A stretch of 39,969 nt of DNA from Verrucomicrobiota bacterium (GTDB taxonomy: Bacteria; Verrucomicrobiota; Verrucomicrobiia; Chthoniobacterales; UBA10450). A program made the position numbers and the translations under genes. How positions within the stretch are numbered: the stretch's first letter is position 1; every line of letters begins with the position of its first letter. This document shows, in pieces, positions 29,025 to 36,944 of this stretch. The notes below the pieces were generated by a model that worked only from the letters and a program-made list of their open reading frames with translations, searched no databases and was not told where the DNA came from. The DNA lies in contig QHOX01000063.1 in NCBI GenBank assembly GCA_003219465.1, forward strand, positions 1-39,969. Reading direction: 5' to 3'.

Positions 29025-29068
29025 CCGGCATCGTTGATGCCGGCCGCGATCACCGATCGCGGCTGCAG
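29019..29068. repeat. Hairpin-cluster repeat, copy K
   Basis: CTGTAG...CTGCAG; GCCGGCATC-gtt-GATGCCGGC and GCCGCGATC-acc-GATCGCGGC; supplies TAG stop of lysA. Confidence 0.85.
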
Positions 29069-29114
29069 TTGCGCAATGTCGCACCTCGCATAAATAGTCC
29101 TCTCGCCAGAAATC

Positions 29115-29813
29115 ATGAAACGTCTCGTACTCGTGTTCTTTTTGTCGGTAGTCGCGTTCAGCGTCCAGGCCGCGCCGCCGGTCGACGGTGAATACATAAT
29201 CCTGGTAGGTGGGCCGTCGATGTATCAGTGGGAAAAATACAAAGCCGTCCCGCACGATCATTGGTGGGCAAACTTTGTGCGGGCCGCTCGTTTGCGCACC
29301 GAACAATTGCGCAGCCAGGCCGGCCCTGATGCAAAAATTACGTGGCTCATTTACAAGCAGGGCTATGAGGACCGCGCGAAACAGGAGCACCAGGACTTGA
29401 TAAGTCTCATTGGTACGGTCCGCGACAAATTCAATATAAATCTCATCTGGTTTGGCCCGGGCCACGAGGTCATCGACTATTTGAACAAAGGGCAGCCGCG
29501 AGATCAGGTGAAAATCGTGGATTTCGAATATTTCGGGCATTCGAACCGCGCGTGTTTCATGTTCGATTACAGCAATAACATCGATAGCGCTTGTAAATCC
29601 TGGCTGCATGAAAACGATCTGAAACAAATCAATCGCCGCGCCTTCGCCCGCGGCGCTTACGTTAAGAGCTGGGGATGCCACACCGGCGAGAGCATGTCCA
29701 AGAAATGGTACGCCGCGACTGGCGCCCGCATGATTGGCGCCATCGGGAAGACTCAGTTCATGATGGAAGAACTGCCGATCCTCGTCTCTGAGGGCGGCAG
29801 GTGGGTCAATTGA
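29115..29813 (+). CDS. Secreted protein with caspase-like (clan CD) His/Cys pattern, function unknown
   Basis: Signal peptide MKRLVLVFFLSVVAFSVQA; FEYFGHSNRACFMFDY and VKSWGCHTGESMSKKW. Confidence 0.7.
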   Translation: MKRLVLVFFLSVVAFSVQAAPPVDGEYIILVGGPSMYQWEKYKAVPHDHWWANFVRAARLRTEQLRSQAGPDAKITWLIYKQGYEDRAKQEHQDLISLIGTVRDKFNINLIWFGPGHEVIDYLNKGQPRDQVKIVDFEYFGHSNRACFMFDYSNNIDSACKSWLHENDLKQINRRAFARGAYVKSWGCHTGESMSKKWYAATGARMIGAIGKTQFMMEELPILVSEGGRWVN

Positions 29814-29857
29814 GCGGCTGGGGAAGCCGCGAAATGGACGGGCAGCCCTGAGAGGGC
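29814..29857. repeat. Possible hairpin pair directly after stop codon
   Basis: GCGGCT-gggga-AGCCGC and GCCCT-gag-AGGGC. Confidence 0.4.
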
Positions 29858-30022
29858 GAGCGAGTCAATTAATTGCCGATTGAATATCGCGCGTTCCGCC
29901 AGCGGTAGCCGTAAATCTACCGTTCCTTCTCTCCAAAATTAAGAGTCGACATCGGTTTGGCATCTTGCGATTACAGATGTCAGGCTGTTGCGGCATAACC
30001 GACGGCCTGAAAGAGATACCTT

Positions 30023-30463
30023 ATGAACTGGGCAAAGTTTTTCTTCGCGTTTATCGCAGCATTCCTCTTCCTCTTCATTTTTGGCTTTCTTTGGTACGGC
30101 ACGCTAATGCAGGGAGCTCATCACGAAGTTGCAACGCTTTTGCGACCAGAAAGCGCTTTTAAGAGTTACTTCGGATGGTTGATCTTCGGTCATATCGTTA
30201 TGGCGTTCTTTTTCACCATCCTCTGTGTCCGGTTCGTTCCCGCCGGCGGGGCTGGCTCGAGTGCGGCATTGGGCGCTCTGGTGGGATTGGTGTATGCAGG
30301 GCCGCATTTGATCTCATTCGCGGTTCAACCGTTAACGATTAAAATCCTTTGCGGCTGGATCGCCGGCGCTGTGATCCAATTCGCAATCGCAGGCGCAATC
30401 GTCGGCGCGATCTACAAGCCGGCGACTGAGCAAATCATGTATGTAAAGGAGCGGTCGCGCTAA
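30023..30463 (+). CDS. Small integral membrane protein, paralog 1
   Basis: 146 aa, four hydrophobic segments, C-terminal GAIVGAIYKPAT. Confidence 0.75.
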   Translation: MNWAKFFFAFIAAFLFLFIFGFLWYGTLMQGAHHEVATLLRPESAFKSYFGWLIFGHIVMAFFFTILCVRFVPAGGAGSSAALGALVGLVYAGPHLISFAVQPLTIKILCGWIAGAVIQFAIAGAIVGAIYKPATEQIMYVKERSR

Positions 30464-30521
30464 CCGGCTTGAGCCAAGTTCCCTCGTCTGTTCCGATTCA
30501 TCCGCTCCAATACGAACGCAA

Positions 30522-30950
30522 ATGAGACGATTCATCCTCGCTTTGCTCGCTTTTATCGCCGCATACATTTTCCTGTTCGTCTGGGGTTGGCTGCTTAACG
30601 GCGTACTACTCAAAGATATCTATGCGCAAACGCCAAACCTCTGGCGGACGCAAACTGAAATGCTGAGCTTTTTTCATTGGATCCTGATCGGCCAGGCACT
30701 CATCGTTTTTGCCTTCGTGATGCTCTACGTCGCCGGTTTCGCTGGTGGCGGTGTAGTCGCAGGAATCCGCCTGGGAATTCTGCTGGAAATCGCCGCGATC
30801 GGCACGCGGATGGGCGTTTACGCCGTGCAACCTTTTCCAAGAAAATTGCTCATTTACGCAAGCATTGGCGGCCTGATCGAAATGATCATCTTCGGCGCTA
30901 TCGTCGGCGCGATTTACAAACCTGTCGCTACGCGAAGTTCTTCGCAGTGA
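30522..30950 (+). CDS. Small integral membrane protein, paralog 2
   Basis: 142 aa, same layout and C-terminal GAIVGAIYKPVAT as neighbour. Confidence 0.75.
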   Translation: MRRFILALLAFIAAYIFLFVWGWLLNGVLLKDIYAQTPNLWRTQTEMLSFFHWILIGQALIVFAFVMLYVAGFAGGGVVAGIRLGILLEIAAIGTRMGVYAVQPFPRKLLIYASIGGLIEMIIFGAIVGAIYKPVATRSSSQ

Positions 30951-30969
30951 TCTAGATTCTGTGTTGGGC

Positions 30970-30981
30970 GTTGGACGTTGA
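30970..30981 (+). repeat. GTTGGACGTTGA repeat copy 1
   Basis: Exact 12-mer shared with 33361-33372; followed by TTCAACGTT. Confidence 0.5.
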
Positions 30982-31006
30982 GCGTAGCGCGTTCAACGTT
31001 GTCTTG

Positions 31007-32044
31007 ATGAGCTCACAGACTCCAACCGCGCTCGGGTACCGCATGCCCGCCGAATGGGAACCGCACACAGCTACATGGCTTTCGTGGCCGCGACGCGAGG
31101 GGATTAGTTTTCCCGAATCGTTCGATCGGGTTCTGCCTGCATTGCGCGCCATGGTTGAAGCGTTGATCGAATCCGAGCAGGTCTGCATCAACGTTTCCAA
31201 CGGCGCGCATGAAGCAGAGGCGCGCTCGGTCTTGCGTGGACTGCCCTTGGAACGAATTACCTTTTATCGGGTCCCCACGAACGAGCCATGGTGCCGCGAC
31301 CACGGGCCGACTTTTCTCACACGGGATCGCGACCCGAAACTTGCCGTAGCGGACTGGGATTACAATGCATGGGGAAACAAATATCCGCCGTTTGATCTCG
31401 ATGAAGTCGTGCCGACATGCCTCGCTGAAATCCTGAAACTGCCGCTTTTTTATCCGCACATGATTCTTGAAGGCGGCTCGATAGACGTGAACGGCAGCGG
31501 CGCATTACTCACGAGTGAGTCCTGCCTCCTAAACAAGAACCGAAATCCCAATCTTTCGCGCGATGAGATCGAACAACGCCTGCGCGATTATCTCGGCGTC
31601 AGCGACATTCTCTGGCTCGGCGACGGCATTGCGGGCGATGACACGGACGGTCACATCGATGATCTCACACGGTTTGTAGCGGAGCGAAGCGTCGTAACAG
31701 TCGTTGAAGAAAATCGCGACGACGAAAATTACGAACCGCTTCAGCAGAATCTCGCGCGGCTACACGAGATGAAAATCGGTGGTCGCAAACTCGACGTCCT
31801 CACGCTTCCGATGCCGAAGAAGATCGTGCGCGAAGGGCTGCGGCTCCCTGCAAGCTACGCGAATTTTTATATCGCAAACACATGTATCCTCGTGCCCACA
31901 TTTGCCGATCCGAACGATGAAGCTGCATTATCGGTCCTGCGCGAATGTTTTCCGGATCGGCGCGTGATCGGGATTGATTGTCGCGATCTCATCTGGGGGC
32001 TGGGCACGTTTCACTGTCTCACGCAGCAGCAACCGGCTGTCTGA
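31007..32044 (+). CDS. aguA: Agmatine deiminase / peptidyl-arginine deiminase family
   Basis: AEWEPHTATWLSWP, CRDHGPTFL, DDTDGHIDDLTRFV, LGTFHCLTQQ; start trimmed. Confidence 0.92.
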   Translation: MSSQTPTALGYRMPAEWEPHTATWLSWPRREGISFPESFDRVLPALRAMVEALIESEQVCINVSNGAHEAEARSVLRGLPLERITFYRVPTNEPWCRDHGPTFLTRDRDPKLAVADWDYNAWGNKYPPFDLDEVVPTCLAEILKLPLFYPHMILEGGSIDVNGSGALLTSESCLLNKNRNPNLSRDEIEQRLRDYLGVSDILWLGDGIAGDDTDGHIDDLTRFVAERSVVTVVEENRDDENYEPLQQNLARLHEMKIGGRKLDVLTLPMPKKIVREGLRLPASYANFYIANTCILVPTFADPNDEAALSVLRECFPDRRVIGIDCRDLIWGLGTFHCLTQQQPAV

Positions 32045-32120
32045 CGGAAGTCAATTCTTTCGAGCAGGGCACTTTTGCAGTGTGTTGTTCGGAATCTTGC
32101 CGGATTGCGGAGATCGCTGC

Positions 32121-32191
32121 GGTAGGGCGGGCAGTCCTCTGCACGCCGATGGGAATCAACTTCGGCGCGCACAGGAGTGACGCGCCGTACC
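32121..32191. repeat. Hairpin-cluster repeat, copy I
   Basis: GGTA...TACC; GGCGGGCAG-tcct-CTGCACGCC; GGCGCG-N11-CGCGCC. Confidence 0.65.
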
Positions 32192-32202
32192 AAAACGCGC
32201 CT

Positions 32203-32493
32203 TCAATCGGCCACTGGCCCCGGTTTATAGCCGCTCTTCAAGATTGCGTCATGCAGATCGGGCGGATGGGTTTTGCGTGGGTCGAACGTGACGATCACAA
32301 GCTCGCGCTTGAGATCGACTTTTACGTCTTGCACGCCGGGAATTTTCGTCAGCACTGGTCGCAATTTGCGCACGCACTCATCGCAATCCTCGCCTTCAGT
32401 GGCGATTTCGATCGTTTCCAGAACCTCGTAACCGGTGCGCTCCGGGAAAAACGGATCGGCCGGATTGGGATCAGTAGGTCGTGCAGGGTCCAT
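32203..32493 (-). CDS. Heavy-metal-associated (HMA) domain protein
   Basis: EGEDCDECVRKLRPVLTKIPGVQDVKVDLKRELVIVTFDP...AILKSGY; start trimmed from ORF. Confidence 0.75.
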   Translation of the reverse strand: MDPARPTDPNPADPFFPERTGYEVLETIEIATEGEDCDECVRKLRPVLTKIPGVQDVKVDLKRELVIVTFDPRKTHPPDLHDAILKSGYKPGPVAD

Positions 32494-32552
32494 CGCGTCT
32501 TTGGTTATCTCTTTATCTAACGCGTCAGGTCCACGCAGTGGTCGCCTGCCGT

Positions 32553-32628
32553 TGTAGCCGCTTCCTTGTGGGAAGCGAGGCCGATGTGGCAACTTGCCTT
32601 CCACGCCGCCCACAGGGCGGCGGCTACA
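32553..32628. repeat. Hairpin-cluster repeat, copy H (three hairpins)
   Basis: TGTAGCCGC/GCGGCTACA; CGCTTCC...GGAAGCG, GGCA-act-TGCC, CGCCGCCC-aca-GGGCGGCG. Confidence 0.85.
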
Positions 32629-33262
32629 GTTTCGCCACTTCGCGCGCCACCGGCTCGAGCACGCGCCAGACGTTTTCAGCAAGGATCCTTTGGCCGGCTG
32701 CATTCGGATGAATGCCGTCGGACAAATTCAACGAGGGATTGCCTGCCACGCCTTCGAGTAAATATGGTACCAACGCCGCTCGATTTTTCGCCGCTAAATC
32801 AGCAAACATTTGGCCAAATGCGGAAACGTAATCGTCAGCCGCATAACCGGGCAGTTGCATTCCCGCTACCACCACGCGCGCATTTGGATTTCTTGTTTTC
32901 ACCTTGTCGATGATCTGTTGGAGATTGTTTTGAATTTGTTCAATCGGCAGGCCAAGAAAAGCGTCGTTAATCCCAAGTTCCAGAATCAAGATGTCGATTC
33001 TGTGCTTTAAGTGCGGGGGTAATCGTTCCAAACCCCCGCCAGTTGTCCCGCCGGAGGCGCTCGCGTTGCTTACTAGAAAATTCAGGCCCGCGGCGCTCAG
33101 CTTTTTTGCAAGTAAAGCCGGATAAGCTTCGCTGCGTTTAAGCATGAAGCCGTCCGACAAACTGTCACCGAACACGAGAACGGTTTTCGTTTCGGCATCA
33201 GGCCGGTGTTCCGCGAAAACCAGGGACATCATGGCCAGAAACGCCGCGACAGCCGATCTCAT
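32624..33262 (-). CDS. Arylesterase/SGNH hydrolase (TesA-like)
   Basis: VLVFGDSLSDGFML, LELGINDAFLGLP, DGIHPNAAGQ; signal peptide. Confidence 0.92.
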   Translation of the reverse strand: MRSAVAAFLAMMSLVFAEHRPDAETKTVLVFGDSLSDGFMLKRSEAYPALLAKKLSAAGLNFLVSNASASGGTTGGGLERLPPHLKHRIDILILELGINDAFLGLPIEQIQNNLQQIIDKVKTRNPNARVVVAGMQLPGYAADDYVSAFGQMFADLAAKNRAALVPYLLEGVAGNPSLNLSDGIHPNAAGQRILAENVWRVLEPVAREVAKL

Positions 33263-33288
33263 TTAGAAAATATACAACGTCATGTGCC

Positions 33289-33347
33289 GTTGTAGGGCAA
33301 CCGCTCCGGTTGCCAGGGCTGGGCAGGCGAAGCGCCCGCCCTACAAC
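33289..33347. repeat. Hairpin-cluster repeat, copy G
   Basis: Perfect 10-bp GTTGTAGGGC/GCCCTACAAC; GGCAACCG-ctc-CGGTTGCC; GGGCAGGCG-aag-CGCCCGCCC. Confidence 0.9.
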
Positions 33348-33360
33348 TCGCCTGTTCGGA

Positions 33361-33372
33361 GTTGGACGTTGA
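33361..33372 (+). repeat. GTTGGACGTTGA repeat copy 2
   Basis: Exact 12-mer shared with 30970-30981. Confidence 0.5.
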
Positions 33373-33420
33373 AGTTTTTCCGCGTAACGGTTTAACTCTT
33401 CAACCTTCAAACCTTTTTCT

Positions 33421-34419
33421 ATGGCTAATTTTGCTATCAACGGTTTCGGGCGCATCGGGCGCAACGTCCTTCGCGCCATGTCACAAAAACAGGTGGAGCG
33501 TGTCGTAGCGGTGAACGATCTGACCGACACGCATACCCTGGCGCATCTGCTTAAGTGGGATTCGGTGCACGGCAAATTCGACGGCAAGATCGGTTACGAC
33601 GACGAAAACATCATCGTGCGGGGTCACAAAATTAAGGTTTTGAAGGATCGCGATCCAACGAATCTGCCGTGGAAGAAGTTCGACGTTGATGTGGTACTCG
33701 AATCGACCGGTTTATTTACCAGCCGCGACAAAGCCGAGCTGCACCTCAAGGCTGGCGCGAAACGCGTGTTGATCAGCGCGCCGGCAAAAGATCCGGACGT
33801 GACGATTTGCATCGGCGTGAACGACAACGTCTTTAAACCCGAGAAGGACAAGATTGTCTCGAACGCGAGTTGCACAACGAACTGTCTAGCGCCCATGGCG
33901 AAGGTACTGAATGACACATTCGGCGTTGCGCATGGGTTCATGAGCACGATCCACAGTTACACAAACGACCAGCGCATTCTCGATTTCCCCCATAAGGACT
34001 TGAGGCGCGCACGTGCCGCGGCGATTAACATCATTCCTTCAACGACCGGGGCGGCAAAGGCAATCGGCGAAGTAATTCCAGAATTGAAAGGGAAATTAAA
34101 CGGAGGCGCGTTCCGCATACCGACTCCGGACGGATCAGTCACGGATTTCACCGCTGTTTTGGAAAAGGACGCGACCGTCGACGCGGTCAATGCCGCATTC
34201 AAAGAAGCGGCATCAGACAAAAGTTACAAAGGCGTACTCGAGTTCAGCGATGAGCCGCTCGTTTCCGAGGACATCGTTGGCAATCCGCACTCCTGCATCT
34301 TCGATAGCAAGCTGACGCTGATGATCGGCAATCGCTTCGTAAAAGTGGTTGGCTGGTACGATAACGAGTGGGGCTACAGCAATCGCTGCGTGGAATTGAT
34401 GGAAATGCTGACTGAATAG
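33421..34419 (+). CDS. gap: Type I glyceraldehyde-3-phosphate dehydrogenase
   Basis: FAINGFGRIGRNVLRAM, SNASCTTNCLAP, WYDNEWGYSNR. Confidence 0.97.
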   Translation: MANFAINGFGRIGRNVLRAMSQKQVERVVAVNDLTDTHTLAHLLKWDSVHGKFDGKIGYDDENIIVRGHKIKVLKDRDPTNLPWKKFDVDVVLESTGLFTSRDKAELHLKAGAKRVLISAPAKDPDVTICIGVNDNVFKPEKDKIVSNASCTTNCLAPMAKVLNDTFGVAHGFMSTIHSYTNDQRILDFPHKDLRRARAAAINIIPSTTGAAKAIGEVIPELKGKLNGGAFRIPTPDGSVTDFTAVLEKDATVDAVNAAFKEAASDKSYKGVLEFSDEPLVSEDIVGNPHSCIFDSKLTLMIGNRFVKVVGWYDNEWGYSNRCVELMEMLTE

Positions 34420-34436
34420 CCGGTCTTGCTCATGCT

Positions 34437-34534
34437 CTGCTCCTGCTCATGATCGAGTATGAAAACCTGGTTTTTCCGCACGAGCGAAGTTCTTGAGCGA
34501 AGACGAAGGGTTATACGGAATTGAGCAGGAGCAG
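34437..34534. repeat. 13-bp perfect inverted repeat between gap and pgk
   Basis: CTGCTCCTGCTCA (34437-34449)/TGAGCAGGAGCAG (34522-34534). Confidence 0.6.
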
Positions 34535-34545
34535 GAGTAAAGGAA

Positions 34546-35757
34546 ATGGCGAAACTCACTCTTCGTGATCTCGACGTCCGCGGGAAACGCGTGCTGGTGC
34601 GCGTGGACTTCAACGTGCCGACCGAAGTTCGCGGCGGCAAAGTTCGCGTGACTGATGACACCAGAATCCGGGAAACTTTGCCGACCATCAATTACCTGCG
34701 CGAACACGGAGCCAAAACGATCTTGATGTCGCATTTGGGCCGACCCAAAGGAAAGCCAGTGGAAAAATATTCGCTTCGCCCAATTGGCGAATATTTGTAT
34801 TCGCTGATCCATCATCCCGTCATTTTCAGTCATGACACCATTGGTGACGTTCCAAAGAAAATCGTTAACCACATGGAGAACGGCGATGTCGCGCTACTTG
34901 AAAATGTTCGTTTCCAACCAGGTGAGGAGGCCAATGATCCAGAATTCGCCAAGGCCCTTGCCGAGTTGGGCGATTTGTATGTAAACGACGCCTTTGGTGC
35001 CGCGCACCGGGCGCATGCGTCAACAGCGGGCATAACAAAATTCGTGGAGAAATCGGCCATGGGTCTTTTGATGGAGAAAGAACTAAAGCATCTGCGCGAT
35101 GGACTTCAGAATCCCGCCAAGCCGTTCGTCGTCATTTTGGGTGGCGCAAAGGTGTCGGATAAGATCGGTGTGCTAAAAGCGCTGATGGAAAACGCCAACA
35201 CGATTCTCATCGGCGGCGCCATGGCGAACACGTTCTTGAAAGCGGAGGGAATTCCAGTTGGCGCGAGCCGAGTCGAATCCGACAAGGTCGGTCTCGCGCG
35301 CGAGCTTTTGGAGCTGGCGAAGCAACGCGACGTGAAGTTTCTCGTTCCGATTGATGTGGTGGAGGCGGACGAAATTCGTCCCGGCGCGAACATGCGCAAC
35401 ACCAGCCGTCTGTCGCCGCAGCACGGAATCACTGACGGCTGGCAGACAGTGGATATCGGCGCGGCAACGATCGCGCTTTATCAGGAGGAAATTGCCAGGG
35501 GAGAAACGATTTTGTGGAACGGACCGATGGGTGTCTTTGAAATTCCTGAATTCGGCGAAGGCACAATCGCAATCGCTGAAGCGATGGCGCAATCAGGGGC
35601 CAAGACGATCATCGGTGGTGGCGATTCCGTAACAGCGGTCAAACAGGCCGGGCTCTCCGCGAAAATGACGTTTATTTCCACCGGCGGCGGTGCGACGCTG
35701 GAGTTATTGGAAGGCAAGGAGCTGCCTGGGGTCGCGGCGTTAAGCGACAGGAAATAG
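34546..35757 (+). CDS. pgk: Phosphoglycerate kinase
   Basis: RVLVRVDFNVP, LLENVRFQPGEEANDPEFAK, IGGGDSVTAVKQAG. Confidence 0.97.
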   Translation: MAKLTLRDLDVRGKRVLVRVDFNVPTEVRGGKVRVTDDTRIRETLPTINYLREHGAKTILMSHLGRPKGKPVEKYSLRPIGEYLYSLIHHPVIFSHDTIGDVPKKIVNHMENGDVALLENVRFQPGEEANDPEFAKALAELGDLYVNDAFGAAHRAHASTAGITKFVEKSAMGLLMEKELKHLRDGLQNPAKPFVVILGGAKVSDKIGVLKALMENANTILIGGAMANTFLKAEGIPVGASRVESDKVGLARELLELAKQRDVKFLVPIDVVEADEIRPGANMRNTSRLSPQHGITDGWQTVDIGAATIALYQEEIARGETILWNGPMGVFEIPEFGEGTIAIAEAMAQSGAKTIIGGGDSVTAVKQAGLSAKMTFISTGGGATLELLEGKELPGVAALSDRK

Positions 35758-35760
35758 GCT

Positions 35761-36894
35761 GTGCCAGTCCGCGAACTCGTTCCGAAGGTTCACGTTGAGC
35801 CTCCGGCGCCACACAAACCGACCGGTCGCAAGACCGCCATCCGAGCGCTGACTAATACAGGCATTGGTGCAGCCGCATTCCTCATTACCTGTCTCAGTCT
35901 GCGAGTCGTCCTGCCATTTCCAGAAATCGACGATGGGGTTTCCCAGAAATTCCGGTTTTTCGCCGCGCACAAGGACGAATTTGACACGCTCTTTCTCGGG
36001 TCGAGCCGCGTCTACTTTCAGATCTCACCTGCTATTTTTGATCGCGTCACGCGCGAGAGCGGGCTGCCGACGCACAGCTTCAACTTCGGCATTGGCGGCA
36101 TGTATTTGCCGGAAACCTCTTATCTGCTTGAGCAGATCTTGAACCTGAAGCCGCGCAACTTGAAATGGGTCTTCATTGAATACGATGAACTGCAAACGAA
36201 GTGGTCTCCCGAGAACCAGACCAGCCGACGTGCGCTCTATTGGGCCGACTGGAAACGGGTGTCGCTCCTTTTACGAAAACTTACCGATGCCGGTACTGAT
36301 CCGCTTTGGCTGCCGAGTCCCGGAAAAATTCGCGACATTGTTCTGCGTCAAAAAGACGAGAAAAATACGCGTGACCTGCTGACGTTCTATGCGACGCAGT
36401 TTGAAAGAAATTATACGAACGTCTCAAGAGGGGCTGACGTTCTGGACTTTTTTTTGCGTCGTGACACAAAGGAACGTCGCGCGAAGTACCTTGGCGCAGC
36501 CAGTGATGGTTACGTCAGCAGACCGAACCGAATGTCTCCCAACCAGGTTGCAGCGTATGAGCGCGGGCTTGCGGCGATGGCACAAACCGACGCACGTGCT
36601 CTTTCACCTTATACGATGGCGGCCTACCGGCAATGCGCGCAAGAAGTTCGGAAAATTGGAGCCGCGCCGATCTTTTTGATTACACCAAGCATAACACAAA
36701 TTAACGTCGCGACCGACAGTGCCGGGCTAACAGGTGTTGTGATGGCGTTTAATAACCCCCGAACTTATCCGAGCCTCTATCGCAGCAGCGTACATCGCGA
36801 TGGGCAACATCTGACCCAATCGGGAGCAGAAGAATTCACGCGTATTGTGGCGGCGAATTTTGTGGAGCTTGCACGAGCAGGCAGCATCAAGTGA
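35761..36894 (+). CDS. Membrane-anchored SGNH/AlgJ-DltD-like protein, O-acylation partner
   Basis: One N-terminal TM; DTLFLGSSRVYFQI, NFGIGGMYLPE, HRDGQHLTQSGAEEF. Confidence 0.75.
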   Translation: MPVRELVPKVHVEPPAPHKPTGRKTAIRALTNTGIGAAAFLITCLSLRVVLPFPEIDDGVSQKFRFFAAHKDEFDTLFLGSSRVYFQISPAIFDRVTRESGLPTHSFNFGIGGMYLPETSYLLEQILNLKPRNLKWVFIEYDELQTKWSPENQTSRRALYWADWKRVSLLLRKLTDAGTDPLWLPSPGKIRDIVLRQKDEKNTRDLLTFYATQFERNYTNVSRGADVLDFFLRRDTKERRAKYLGAASDGYVSRPNRMSPNQVAAYERGLAAMAQTDARALSPYTMAAYRQCAQEVRKIGAAPIFLITPSITQINVATDSAGLTGVVMAFNNPRTYPSLYRSSVHRDGQHLTQSGAEEFTRIVAANFVELARAGSIK

Positions 36895-36944
36895 TCAAAA
36901 ACCAATGACGGGCGGTTTAACTTCACATCTCATTCTCTGTTGAA

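Noticed and set aside
28938-29681. 247-aa minus-strand ORF opposite the caspase-like gene
   Set aside because: Plus-strand ORF has signal peptide and coherent motifs; the minus one does not
29903-29922. CGGTAG-ccgtaaat-CTACCG hairpin as another family member
   Set aside because: Single 6-bp stem with an 8-nt loop; lacks the inner short hairpins that define the family
31978-32520. 180-aa plus ORF antisense to HMA gene
   Set aside because: N-terminal part is translation of repeat copy I; rest is antisense to the HMA gene
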